Below are positions 23,753-32,265 of a stretch of 64,000 nt of DNA, one piece after another (positions within the stretch are counted from its first letter, which is position 1; the number at the start of each line of letters is the position of its first letter). Made by a program: the position numbers and the translations under genes. Origin of the DNA: Erysipelotrichaceae bacterium (GTDB taxonomy: Bacteria > Bacillota_I > Bacilli_A > Erysipelotrichales > Erysipelotrichaceae); assembly GCA_017512285.1 (NCBI GenBank), contig JAFWGU010000023.1:1-64000 (forward strand). The letters are read 5' to 3'. The notes under the pieces were generated by a model. It did not search any database and was not told where the DNA came from. It saw only the letters and a program-made list of their open reading frames with translations.

Positions 23753-24913
23753 ATGAAAAAACTATTACAGATTTTATTAGTCGTTGCGATGGCAATTACT
23801 CTGTTTGGCTGTGGCGGAGGCGGTGGTGACAAACCAAGCGGCGAAAAGAGTGCCAAGGAAAAGGCAAAGGAAGCTGGCAAGATCACTGTTGCATACGTAG
23901 TCAACGGAACATTAGGCGACAAGTCATTCTTCGATTCTGGTAACGAAGGTATCCAGAACATCAACAAGGACTTTGGTGACAAGGTATATGGCGAAGTTAT
24001 CGAGTTAACTTACGACACATCTACATGGCAGACAGGTCTCGAAGAAGTATTCAGAGATGGTTGGGATATCATTATCACTGGTACATATGACATGAAGGAA
24101 TACATCATTCCATTAATCAAGGAATATCCAGACCAGAAGATTTGGTTCTACGATGAAGAATGGAACTTTGACCAGGCTGATGGTTGGCAGTATTGCCCAG
24201 CACCAAATCTGTATGCAATGTTATTCGCTCAGAACGAAGGTTCATTCGCAGTTGGCGCAATCGCTGGTTTAGTTACAAAAACAAACAAGGTAGCCTTCAT
24301 GGGTGGCATGGACAACACAGTTCTTGACGACTTCTATGTAGGTTTCGCAAATGGTGCTCAGTACGTTAATCCAAACGCAGACGTTAACTTATCATGGATG
24401 AACTCATTCAACGATGCTTCAGCAGGTAAGGACGTTGCTACTGGCTTATACGAAGCTGGTTACGATGTAGTATTCGCATGCGGCGGCCAGGCTGGCTTAG
24501 GCGGATTCGATGCTGTTATCACAAAACCAGAAGGCAACTGGATCATCGGTGTTGATGGTGACCAGGGCGCTTACTTCGCTTCTTTAGGAACAGACGAAGG
24601 CGATGCTAAGGCAGGCAGAACAATTACATCAATGAAGAAGAACGTTAACCTCGGATTCTACGATGCAATGAAGAAGCACTTAGCTAACACTCTCGAATAT
24701 GGCCAGAACAAGAAGTTAGGATTAGACGGTGGATTCGTTTCATTCGCAGTTACAGATACAACCAACAAGGTATTGACAGCTGATCAGTTAGCTCAGGTCA
24801 ATTCAATCGTTGATGGTATCATTAATGGCACAATCGATCCACAGACTGCATTCGGTCAGGCTGACAACTGGTTCTACGGTGAATTCGTTCCAGCACACGA
24901 CAGCACAAAATAA
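23753..24913 (+). CDS. BMP-family nucleoside-binding lipoprotein
   Basis: Substrate-binding lipoprotein of the BMP/Med (PnrA, BmpA) family, 386 aa, for a nucleoside ABC importer. The signal peptide ends in lipobox LFGC, followed by a glycine-rich linker. The mature part starts ITVAYVVNGTLGDKSFFDSG, close to the typical GxxxDxSFN motif of this family, and later shows IIGVDGDQGAYF. I chose ATG 23753 because GGAGGG at 23744-23749 precedes it; an in-frame ATG at 23741 lies before that site. Codon use is strongly biased (TTA, GCA, CCA), as in highly expressed genes. A stem-loop after the stop probably sets a high ratio of binding protein to transporter. Confidence 0.93.
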   Translation: MKKLLQILLVVAMAITLFGCGGGGGDKPSGEKSAKEKAKEAGKITVAYVVNGTLGDKSFFDSGNEGIQNINKDFGDKVYGEVIELTYDTSTWQTGLEEVFRDGWDIIITGTYDMKEYIIPLIKEYPDQKIWFYDEEWNFDQADGWQYCPAPNLYAMLFAQNEGSFAVGAIAGLVTKTNKVAFMGGMDNTVLDDFYVGFANGAQYVNPNADVNLSWMNSFNDASAGKDVATGLYEAGYDVVFACGGQAGLGGFDAVITKPEGNWIIGVDGDQGAYFASLGTDEGDAKAGRTITSMKKNVNLGFYDAMKKHLANTLEYGQNKKLGLDGGFVSFAVTDTTNKVLTADQLAQVNSIVDGIINGTIDPQTAFGQADNWFYGEFVPAHDSTK

Positions 24914-24940
24914 TCTGATTACAGACTGAATTTGTACTTT

Positions 24941-24979
24941 AGCCTCTGATGCCGACTGTATCAGAGGCTTAACTTTTAA
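24941..24979 (+). terminator. Stem-loop between binding protein and ATPase genes
   Basis: AGCCTCTGAT (24941-24950) and ATCAGAGGCT (24960-24969) form a 10-bp stem, followed by TAACTTTT. No new promoter is seen before the ATPase gene, so this is probably a partial terminator or 3'-end stabiliser within the operon. Confidence 0.55.
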
Positions 24980-24998
24980 ATTAGAAAGGGAATTTGAT

Positions 24999-26549
24999 AT
25001 GGATAACTATCTTGTTATGCAGGACATCACCAGAGTTTACGACAATGGTATCATCGCTAACGATAAGGTTAACTTCTCAGCCAGAAAAGGTGAGATCCAT
25101 GCCATATGCGGTGAGAACGGTGCCGGTAAGACGACTCTGATGAAAATGTTATTCGGTATTGAACAACCAGACGAAGGCCAAATCATAATAAAGGGCGAAC
25201 CTGTGCATCTTACAAGTCCTACTGTAGCCATTGAACATGGCATCGGCATGGTGCATCAGCACTTCATGCTTGTACCGTCACTTACAGTAGCAGAGAACAT
25301 CATCCTTGGTGTTGAACCGACAAAGGGTCTTCAGTTTGACATGCAGAAGGCAATTCAGATGACTGAAGACGTATGTCAGAAATATGGCTTTGACATTAAT
25401 CCAAGAGCCATAGTTCAGGACATTACCGTTGGTGTAAAGCAGAAGGTTGAAATTGTTAAGGCACTGGTAAAAGGTTGCGAAATACTGATTCTTGACGAAC
25501 CTACGGCAGTATTGACTCCACAGGAAACTGCTGAGTTGTTCGTTCAGTTAAAGCAGTTAAGAGAAAATGGTCATACTATCATCTTCATTTCACATAAACT
25601 GAATGAAGTTAAGGAACTGTGTGACAGAGTAACTGTAATCAGAAAAGGTAAGACCATCAGTACTTTTGATACCGCAAACGTTACAGAAGCTGACATCTCC
25701 AGAGCAATGGTTGGCGTAGACGTTGAACTTGAAGTTGCCAAGGAACCAGCTCAGCCAAAGGAAAACGTGCTCGTTGTCAAGGATTTAGGCATCTACAACG
25801 AAATCGGTAAGAAAGTTGTTAAGAATATTTCATTCTCTGTCAGAGCCGGTGAGGTCGTAGGCATTGCCGGTGTTGAAGGAAACGGACAGAGAGAACTAAT
25901 TGACGCCATTACCGGTCTGCATACATATGCCGAAGGCAATATCATGCTAGATGGCAAGGAAGTTAAGGATATGACGATCAAGCAGCTCCGTAAGGAAGGG
26001 CTTGTACATGTTCCTGAAGACCGTATGACTCTTGGCATTGCCGGAGCAATGAGCATCAAAGAAAACATGATTGCCGATAAGATGGATGATCCACAGTTTG
26101 CCAGCAAGGTTTTCATTAAACCAAAGGCAATCAAGGAGCAGACGGATAAGTGGATCAAGGAATATCTGGTTCTCTGCAAAAACGGCGAACAGAATATCAA
26201 TGGTCTGTCCGGTGGTAACATTCAGAAGGTCGTTGTTGCCAGAGAGTTTACAAGCTTCAATAAGCTGTTAGTACTTGACCAGCCGACCCGTGGTATCGAC
26301 GTTGGTGCTGCAGAGTTCATCAGACGCAGAACCATCGAAATGAGAGATGCCGGCAAGGCAGTTCTGCTGACAAGTGCTGACCTTGGAGAGATACTGAACC
26401 TGTCAGACATTCTGCTGGTAATGTACGGTGGAGAGATCGTTGGTTTCTTCCCGGATGTCAAGTCTCTGACAGAAGACGAACTCGGTTATTACATGCTTGG
26501 TGTCAAGAAGATGAGCGCTGAGGAGATCGGAGGTGCATTACATGTTTAG
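24999..26549 (+). CDS. Nucleoside ABC transporter ATPase (two nucleotide-binding domains)
   Basis: NupA/NupO-type ATPase, 516 aa, with two ABC cassettes in one chain. Cassette 1 has Walker A GENGAGKTT, Walker B LILDEPTAVLTP and a variant signature (ITVGVKQKVEI). Cassette 2 has the degenerate Walker A GVEGNGQRE usual for this family, the signature LSGGN and Walker B LLVLDQPTRGID. It powers the two permeases encoded next. The ATG follows AGAAAGGGAA. Its 3' end overlaps the first permease gene by eight bases. Confidence 0.94.
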   Translation: MDNYLVMQDITRVYDNGIIANDKVNFSARKGEIHAICGENGAGKTTLMKMLFGIEQPDEGQIIIKGEPVHLTSPTVAIEHGIGMVHQHFMLVPSLTVAENIILGVEPTKGLQFDMQKAIQMTEDVCQKYGFDINPRAIVQDITVGVKQKVEIVKALVKGCEILILDEPTAVLTPQETAELFVQLKQLRENGHTIIFISHKLNEVKELCDRVTVIRKGKTISTFDTANVTEADISRAMVGVDVELEVAKEPAQPKENVLVVKDLGIYNEIGKKVVKNISFSVRAGEVVGIAGVEGNGQRELIDAITGLHTYAEGNIMLDGKEVKDMTIKQLRKEGLVHVPEDRMTLGIAGAMSIKENMIADKMDDPQFASKVFIKPKAIKEQTDKWIKEYLVLCKNGEQNINGLSGGNIQKVVVAREFTSFNKLLVLDQPTRGIDVGAAEFIRRRTIEMRDAGKAVLLTSADLGEILNLSDILLVMYGGEIVGFFPDVKSLTEDELGYYMLGVKKMSAEEIGGALHV

Positions 26550-27669
26550 AAGCAATACCAGATTCAACATGTCAGTACAGAGTAAGCACCAGATTCTCAG
26601 AATGGCAATGAGTATTGCCATTGGTCTGGCACTCGCTACTGTTCTCATCGTAGCTACCAGTGACCGTCCTATGACATCGCTTGGATATTTCTTCTTTGCT
26701 CCACTGCAGAGTATAAGCTACTTTAACTTCTGGATGCAGAAGGCAATACCACTGATCTTTACCGGTGTAGCCGTTTCAATCATGTTCAGTGCCAACCAGT
26801 TCAACCTGGGTCTCGAAGGCGCATTCCTGTTTGGCGGTTTCGTCGGTGGTGCCCTGACCAACATCTACATCGTTCCTGGACAGCCTGTCGTTGGCTGTAT
26901 CCTGGGATGTATCATTGGTGGTCTTGTCGGCGCCGTAATTACATTGATCCCTGCCATTTTAGAGAAATTATTTAATGCATCAATCATGGTAACATCCCTG
27001 ATGATGAACTATATCTGCTTATGGTATTCAAACTATCTTCTGTTCTCAGTTTTCAAGGACCCGAAGACAAGTAAGAGTACCTACTCATGGACAACAAGCT
27101 CCAATGAGATCATGGTTACAAAAGTAAGGATAGGTAATGAAAAGCTCGTTATCTTCTATTCACTGTTTGTAGCTCTGATCATCGTACTGATTGCATGGTT
27201 CTTCCTGTATCGTACGAAAGTTGGCTTCAAGCTGCGCATGGTTGGTGAAAACAAGCACTTTGCAAGATATGTTGGTGTTTCAGTAAGTACTGTTGCCATC
27301 ATTGCACAGGTAATCGGTGGATTCATTGCTGGTATTGGTGGTGCTTCAGAAATCATGAGCTTATACACCAACTACCGTTGGGTTGAACTTACCGGCTTCG
27401 GCTGGGACGGTGTAACAATGGCCGTATTCGCAAAGAACAATCCGCGTAACGTTCCAATCGCTGCACTTTTCATTGCCTACCTGAGAGCCGGCGCCTATGT
27501 AATGTCTATTAAAACAGGCATTCAGGTTGACTTGACCAAGATAGTTGAAGCCGTAATCATTCTGTTCTTATTAGCTGAGAAGTTCCTGGCTAAGACATAC
27601 AGAAAGATGATTATTAAGGAAGCCGAAAAAGAACGTGCTGCTAAGCAGTTGGCAGAGGAGGGTAAATAA
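26542..27669 (+). CDS. Nucleoside ABC transporter permease 1
   Basis: Membrane permease of the BPD_transp_2 family (NupB/NupP type), about 375 aa with 8-10 hydrophobic helices. The conserved NQFNLGLEGAFLFGG segment and the cytoplasmic coupling loop (KLRMVGENKHFARYVGVS) are present. I chose ATG 26542, seven bases after GGAGGT, rather than the in-frame GTG at 26533 that lies inside that site. The tail is charged and probably cytoplasmic. Confidence 0.93.
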   Translation: MFRSNTRFNMSVQSKHQILRMAMSIAIGLALATVLIVATSDRPMTSLGYFFFAPLQSISYFNFWMQKAIPLIFTGVAVSIMFSANQFNLGLEGAFLFGGFVGGALTNIYIVPGQPVVGCILGCIIGGLVGAVITLIPAILEKLFNASIMVTSLMMNYICLWYSNYLLFSVFKDPKTSKSTYSWTTSSNEIMVTKVRIGNEKLVIFYSLFVALIIVLIAWFFLYRTKVGFKLRMVGENKHFARYVGVSVSTVAIIAQVIGGFIAGIGGASEIMSLYTNYRWVELTGFGWDGVTMAVFAKNNPRNVPIAALFIAYLRAGAYVMSIKTGIQVDLTKIVEAVIILFLLAEKFLAKTYRKMIIKEAEKERAAKQLAEEGK

Positions 27670-27671
27670 GT

Positions 27672-28643
27672 ATGGGTAACATTATTTCTTCATTCTTAGA
27701 TGTATTTACAAACCCTAACTTCTATGCAAACGTCTTGGCGGTAACTCCTCCAATTCTGCTGGCAGCCCTCGGCTGCAGCATTGCCCAGAAATCCGGACTT
27801 GTCCAGATGGGCATGGAAGGCATCATGTTATTGTCATCATTCCTTGGAACTCTGGCAGCTGCCTATATCGGCGGACCAAACCCATGGTTAGGTCTACTGG
27901 TCGGTCTCGTTGTCGGCGGTGTACTGGGTTATCTGGTTGCGTTCTTCAACCTTAAACTGAAGGTTGACATCGTACTTGTAGGTATTGCAATGAACCTGAT
28001 GGGAAGCGGCATTACCGCGTTCTTCCTGCCAATCGTAACACCAAACCACGACAGAAGTTCAACAAACTCATTACAGTCTGGCATTCTGCCTAACATCAAG
28101 ATTCCAGTACTGGGAGACATTCCGGTAATCGGCAATATCTTCTTCAATCAGAACATACTTACTTATATCTCTTACATCCTGATTGCCGTAATGGCATTCC
28201 TGATGTTCAAGACGAAGCTGGGATTAAGAATCAGAGCCGTTGGTGAAAATGCCAACGCAGCTGAATCAGTAGGTATTTCTTCTGATAAGATCAGAACTAT
28301 TGCCATGATCATTTCCGGATGTCTTGGCGGTATCGGCGGCGTCTTCATGAGCAGTGTTTACTTATCATACTTCTCAAACGGCATTACCGCAGGACGTGGT
28401 TTCATCGGCCTGGCGGCATGTTCGATGGGTGAAGCGAACCCGATTCCGACTGCCCTGACAAGCTTGCTGTTCGGTTTCTTCTATGCATTAAGCAACTTCG
28501 CGAGAACAACAGGTATCTCTGATAACCTGATCAAGATGTGGCCATATGCAGCTACCATTGTCGGTGTTGTTATTTATTCAATCAACAAGACCAATAAGGA
28601 AAAGAAACGTCTGGCTGGCCTTGCCAAGGACGAAGAAAAGTAA
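27672..28643 (+). CDS. Nucleoside ABC transporter permease 2
   Basis: Second BPD_transp_2 permease (NupC/NupQ type), 323 aa with about 8-9 transmembrane helices. Family marks are VQMGMEGIMLLSSFLG and the coupling loop LRIRAVGENANAAESVGIS. It starts two bases after permease 1 and ends the operon. A strong terminator follows. Confidence 0.93.
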   Translation: MGNIISSFLDVFTNPNFYANVLAVTPPILLAALGCSIAQKSGLVQMGMEGIMLLSSFLGTLAAAYIGGPNPWLGLLVGLVVGGVLGYLVAFFNLKLKVDIVLVGIAMNLMGSGITAFFLPIVTPNHDRSSTNSLQSGILPNIKIPVLGDIPVIGNIFFNQNILTYISYILIAVMAFLMFKTKLGLRIRAVGENANAAESVGISSDKIRTIAMIISGCLGGIGGVFMSSVYLSYFSNGITAGRGFIGLAACSMGEANPIPTALTSLLFGFFYALSNFARTTGISDNLIKMWPYAATIVGVVIYSINKTNKEKKRLAGLAKDEEK

Positions 28644-28649
28644 AAACGG

Positions 28650-28680
28650 GCAGGGGAATGAAAATTCTCCTGCTTTTTTT
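28650..28680 (+). terminator. Terminator of the nucleoside ABC operon
   Basis: GCAGGGGAAT pairs with ATTCTCCTGC (one G-U) around GAAA, then seven T. Confidence 0.93.
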
Positions 28681-28681
28681 G

Positions 28682-28710
28682 TTGTTTTGACTCCATTAAA
28701 TCTGTATAAT
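28682..28710 (+). promoter_or_regulatory. Promoter of the GNAT gene
   Basis: TTGTTT (28682-28687), 17-base spacer, TATAAT (28705-28710). A better-looking TTGACT at 28687 is only 12 bases from the -10 and is not used here. Confidence 0.6.
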
Positions 28711-28738
28711 AAACTAGTGTGAAAAAGGAGTTTCCTAA

Positions 28739-29227
28739 ATGATATCTTTAAGGTTGGCAAACAAAAACGACGCTGCAGAACTTGGAAATCTGTACTACCT
28801 GTACTGTCAGGACATGTACGGTGATTATCTGAATCAGGGCGTTAATAATACTCTTACTGTTGAAGACTGTATCAACAAGTTCAAGGAAACCAAATGCACC
28901 GATGTCATTGTTGGAACATTTGATAACAAGATCGTAGGATTCTGTTCCTTTGGCAAGTGTAAGGATAAGGAAGCCATGCCAAATACCGGTGAGATCTATC
29001 AGCTTTATGTCATGGATGATTACAGGCTGAAGGGAGACGGCAGAAGAATGCTTCACGAAGCCATAAGGATCCTTACCAGAGAGGAATATGATTCCGTAGT
29101 TACAAAGTGCCTGTCAACCCAGAAGGGTGTCATAAGATTTTATGAAAATGTTGGTTTCAAGGATACTTTTGATGAATATCCTCTGCATGACGACGTTAAC
29201 ATAAAGGTATTCTTCAAATTCATCTGA
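28739..29227 (+). CDS. GNAT-family N-acetyltransferase
   Basis: 162-aa single-domain acetyltransferase of the GNAT fold. The core beta4-alpha3 acetyl-CoA site reads EIYQLYVMDDYRLKGDGRRML, with the usual Q/RxxGxG/A turn in changed form (RLKGDG). The alpha4-beta6 region GVIRFYENVGFKDTF is typical. AAAGGAG lies eight bases before the ATG. It is monocistronic between its own promoter and terminator. The substrate is unknown. Confidence 0.86.
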   Translation: MISLRLANKNDAAELGNLYYLYCQDMYGDYLNQGVNNTLTVEDCINKFKETKCTDVIVGTFDNKIVGFCSFGKCKDKEAMPNTGEIYQLYVMDDYRLKGDGRRMLHEAIRILTREEYDSVVTKCLSTQKGVIRFYENVGFKDTFDEYPLHDDVNIKVFFKFI

Positions 29228-29248
29228 TCAGAAATGATCAGATTTTTT
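29223..29248 (+). terminator. Terminator of the GNAT gene
   Basis: TCTGATCA and TGATCAGA pair around GAAA, followed by six T. Confidence 0.9.
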
Positions 29249-29254
29249 GTTTCC

Positions 29255-29283
29255 TTGACATAAAACTTAAATAACCTTACTAT
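29255..29283 (+). promoter_or_regulatory. Promoter of the CNNM/CBS gene
   Basis: Perfect -35 TTGACA (29255-29260), 17-base spacer, TACTAT (29278-29283). Confidence 0.65.
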
Positions 29284-29314
29284 TATATCGTTGATTTAAG
29301 AGGTGATGTTTTTT

Positions 29315-30709
29315 ATGGATCCGCTTTCGTGGATATTTGAATCAGTTAGTACAAAAGCAACCGTCAGTTACCCGGATGGAAACATCATGGGATACATTAT
29401 TTTATTATTAGCATTGATCATGGCTAATGCCTATTTTGCTGCCAGCGAACTGGCCATAGTATCGCTCAATGATGCCAAGCTGGAGAAGATGGCAAATGAA
29501 GGCAACAGGAAAGCCGTTTTACTATATAACATGACAAAGATGCCAACGACGTTTTTGGCAACCATCCAGATAGGCGTAACGCTGTCTGGCTTTTTGGGTA
29601 GTGCCGTAGCTGCTGATACTTTTGCAGATTACATAGTTTACTGGTTAAGAAATGTAGCGATTGAGTCCAGTGTAATCAGAATTATTTCAATCTTTGTAAT
29701 AACTCTTCTGTTATCATTCATAACCCTGGTATTTGGTGAACTTCTGCCAAAGAGAATTGCCATGAAGGATCCGGAAAAGGTTGCCTTCGGCGTAGTCGGT
29801 TCTCTGCATTTCATATATGTCATTTTCAAACCTCTCGTATGGCTTGTTTCAAAGACTGTCAATGCTCTTGCAAAAATGATGGGCATAAAGGAAACAGACG
29901 GTCAGCAGGAATATACAGAAGAGGAAATCAGAATACTTGTTGATGCCGGAAATGAGAAAGGCTTCATTGAAACTGAACAGAAGGAAATGATCAACAATGT
30001 ATTTGAGTTCAATGACCGTACTGTAGGTGAGATCATGACGCACCGTACAGACATGGATTCACTGAGCATTGATGATGATCTCAACACTGTATTCAAGACA
30101 TTCTCTGAATCAGGACACTCAAGAATTCCAGTATATGGAGAAGACATTGATGACATCGTCGGTATGCTTTACTTCAAGGATCTCATGGGATTACTTGTAG
30201 ATGATAAGAAACGTGAAAAGTTCAGCATCAGAAAATACATGCGTGAACCGATGTTCGTGTATGAAAATCTTAAGTGTGACGACCTGTTTGAGGAATTCCA
30301 GAAGACCAAGGTACAGGTTGCCATCGTACTTGACGAATACGGCGGTACATACGGCATCGTTTCAATGGAGGACCTGCTTGAATCAATAGTTGGTGATATT
30401 CAGGATGAATTTGATGATGAGGAAGAGGAAATCGAAGAAGTCAATGACAGCCATTTCATTGTTGATGGAGCAACGATCATTGATGACGTTTCTGAAATCA
30501 TCGGACAGGAACTCGATGACAGTGAAAATGATACGATCGGCGGATTGTTAATGGATAAACTTGGCTATGTTCCTGATGAGGATGAACATCCAAGCGTACA
30601 GATAGGCAATGCACTGTTTACCATCAAATCTATGGATGACAGATCAATAGATAAGATTGACGTTGTAATATTACCGGAAGAAAAGGAAGAAGAGAAAGAG
30701 GCAAAGTAA
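29315..30709 (+). CDS. CNNM/CBS-domain membrane protein (HlyC/CorC family)
   Basis: 464-aa protein with an N-terminal CNNM (DUF21) membrane domain of about three to four helices (residues 20-190, with ANAYFAASELAIVSLND and FGELLPKRIAMKDPEK). A CBS pair follows (about 210-330, GEIMTHRTDMDSL and AIVLDEYGGTYGIV), then a C-terminal CorC_HlyC domain and an acidic tail. Homologues move or regulate Mg2+ and related cations; the old name hemolysin is misleading. I chose ATG 29315 because AGAGGTGAT lies seven bases ahead. GTG 29303 and ATG 29306 fall within that site. Confidence 0.92.
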   Translation: MDPLSWIFESVSTKATVSYPDGNIMGYIILLLALIMANAYFAASELAIVSLNDAKLEKMANEGNRKAVLLYNMTKMPTTFLATIQIGVTLSGFLGSAVAADTFADYIVYWLRNVAIESSVIRIISIFVITLLLSFITLVFGELLPKRIAMKDPEKVAFGVVGSLHFIYVIFKPLVWLVSKTVNALAKMMGIKETDGQQEYTEEEIRILVDAGNEKGFIETEQKEMINNVFEFNDRTVGEIMTHRTDMDSLSIDDDLNTVFKTFSESGHSRIPVYGEDIDDIVGMLYFKDLMGLLVDDKKREKFSIRKYMREPMFVYENLKCDDLFEEFQKTKVQVAIVLDEYGGTYGIVSMEDLLESIVGDIQDEFDDEEEEIEEVNDSHFIVDGATIIDDVSEIIGQELDDSENDTIGGLLMDKLGYVPDEDEHPSVQIGNALFTIKSMDDRSIDKIDVVILPEEKEEEKEAK

Positions 30710-30724
30710 TTTGCCTCTTATTTT
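30697..30724 (+). terminator. Terminator of the CNNM/CBS gene
   Basis: AGAGGCAAA and TTTGCCTCT pair around GTAA (which holds part of the stop codon), then TATTTT. Confidence 0.88.
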
Positions 30725-30775
30725 CATTGTAAAGATCTTACGCAATATATCTTGGATTACAGGTTTATAATATTA

Positions 30776-30784
30776 TGCTAAAAT
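30776..30784 (+). promoter_or_regulatory. Extended -10 promoter of the hypothetical-MscS operon
   Basis: TGC-TAAAAT (hexamer 30779-30784) lies 20 bases before the ATG. TTGGAT at 30752 is 21 bases away, too far for a normal -35. Confidence 0.42.
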
Positions 30785-30804
30785 AAATTCATAAGAGGAA
30801 AACA

Positions 30805-31458
30805 ATGAAAATATTACTTGGAATACTGCTGTCAATAACAGCTGCTTTTTCGCTAATTCAAATTGATCTGAGTTCTGAATTGAAATCAGATGGTTTTGTA
30901 TTGAAAGAATATGAACATAAGACTTCTCACGGCTCAGGAGAAAAGATAACTGTGACAACATCGTACAGTTGGCTCAGTGAGAATGATGACGATTATATGT
31001 ACATAATAGATGAACCTGAAACGAGAGAAGAACGTTATGTCGTAGACAGTCCAAAGAAGGAATACAAAAGTCATTATGAGACTATACATCACAATGAAAC
31101 AGGGCATTATGAACAGATAAATACACCTATTACTGTTTATGATGTATCATACATGATGTCTGGTGAAACATATACTGAGACTTTCGGTACATATGAAGAA
31201 GCATTGGAATTCATGGGCAGTCATGATGGCCTGGGAATTGAAGAACGCACGGAATACCAGATCTCACAACAGTATGTGGTTGATCATCAGGCATATGATG
31301 AAACAGTTGAAGTAGTTGATCAATACGCTGCTGATGAAGTTGGTCATTATGAAATGATTATTATTCCAGAAGTTGGACATCTTGAACTTAAGGAAGGAAT
31401 CATAGAAGGAAAGGGAAGCGGAACCTATACCGCAGTAATAAACAGAGAAACTGAATAA
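30805..31458 (+). CDS. Secreted or membrane-anchored protein with GHYE / YDET repeats
   Basis: Not assigned to a known function; 217 aa. An uncleaved or cleaved signal helix fills residues 2-18 (ILLGILLSITAAFSLIQI). The rest is extracellular and rich in His, Tyr and Glu. It has two degenerate copies of a VVD...Y...GHYE module: one around YVVDSPKKEYKSHYETIHHN with TGHYEQ, one around QYVVDHQAYDETVEVVD with VGHYEMIIIPEVGH. Similar modules (VVDxxAYDETV, GHYET) are known to me from surface proteins of gut Bacillota, where they are often tandem. The His-rich pattern suggests metal binding (inference). First gene of a three-gene operon with an MscS channel. Confidence 0.72.
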   Translation: MKILLGILLSITAAFSLIQIDLSSELKSDGFVLKEYEHKTSHGSGEKITVTTSYSWLSENDDDYMYIIDEPETREERYVVDSPKKEYKSHYETIHHNETGHYEQINTPITVYDVSYMMSGETYTETFGTYEEALEFMGSHDGLGIEERTEYQISQQYVVDHQAYDETVEVVDQYAADEVGHYEMIIIPEVGHLELKEGIIEGKGSGTYTAVINRETE

Positions 31459-31473
31459 CTGGAGGAAATTCAT

Positions 31474-32262
31474 ATGAAGAATTTAGGAAGGATCATAGCA
31501 TCGCTGGTGGCATTGGCTATATGTCTGCTATTGGCAAATTACATGGGATTCAGCGTTGAAGATTTCCTGGCAAACATCCACATCAATGTTGAATCTATTC
31601 TGCGGGTAGCGATAGTCTGCACGTTTCTTTTGTCAGTGAAGTATCTGCTCAAGATACTGGTGTCACTGATAAAGACCAAGAAGCTGGCAACATTCGTAAC
31701 CATACTGAACAGTGCAATTGATTATCTGGCACTCATACTGATCGTAGTATGGTCACTAAGAATAATGGGCGCTGACATCAACGGTATCATTGCCGGTATA
31801 GGAATCCTGGCATTGATCATCGGTACAAGTGCTGAGGGGCTCATAGAAGACATGCTGACGGGCATTTTCATGTTATTTGAACAGGAATGCAAGGTTGGCG
31901 ATATCGTCGAGGTAGACGGCTTTCTCGGCACCATAAGTGAAATAGGAATAAGAACAACCAGCATCATTGATAATGCAGGTAACGTAAAGATATTCAACAA
32001 CAGTTCCATGAAGGACATATTAAATCATTCTCTGTATGATTCAGTGGCTGTTGTTGATATTGAACTTCCTCAGGATGCAGATATCGAAGCCGTAACAGGT
32101 GCTGACTACGGTGACATAAAGTGTCTTGGGCTGGAAGAAATATTATCTGACACTAATATAATAAGATTCATCAAGGAAACAAAGGAAGCTGATCTTTACG
32201 ATGAAAGAAGAAAGATGAACGTAAAGATTCTGAAGGTATTGAAGGAACTTGGAATAAAGTAA
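31474..32262 (+). CDS. Small-conductance mechanosensitive channel (MscS family)
   Basis: 262-aa MscS-type channel. Three or four hydrophobic segments lie in residues 5-120. The pore helix and following beta domain are recognisable in GIIAGIGILALIIGTSAEGL, VGDIVEVDGFLGTISEIGIR and KIFNNSSMKDILNHS. The C-terminal domain is shorter and different from E. coli MscS. It should release solutes on hypo-osmotic shock. GGAGG precedes the ATG, and it lies 15 bases after the repeat protein and three before the next gene. Confidence 0.9.
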   Translation: MKNLGRIIASLVALAICLLLANYMGFSVEDFLANIHINVESILRVAIVCTFLLSVKYLLKILVSLIKTKKLATFVTILNSAIDYLALILIVVWSLRIMGADINGIIAGIGILALIIGTSAEGLIEDMLTGIFMLFEQECKVGDIVEVDGFLGTISEIGIRTTSIIDNAGNVKIFNNSSMKDILNHSLYDSVAVVDIELPQDADIEAVTGADYGDIKCLGLEEILSDTNIIRFIKETKEADLYDERRKMNVKILKVLKELGIK

Positions 32263-32265
32263 ATC

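Noticed and set aside
28687-28710. TTGACT as -35 for the GNAT gene
   Set aside because: The spacer to TATAAT would be only 12 bases. TTGTTT at 28682 gives 17.
30400-30450. GA-rich repetitive stretch in the CNNM gene
   Set aside because: It encodes an acidic Asp/Glu run within an intact frame and is not a DNA repeat element.
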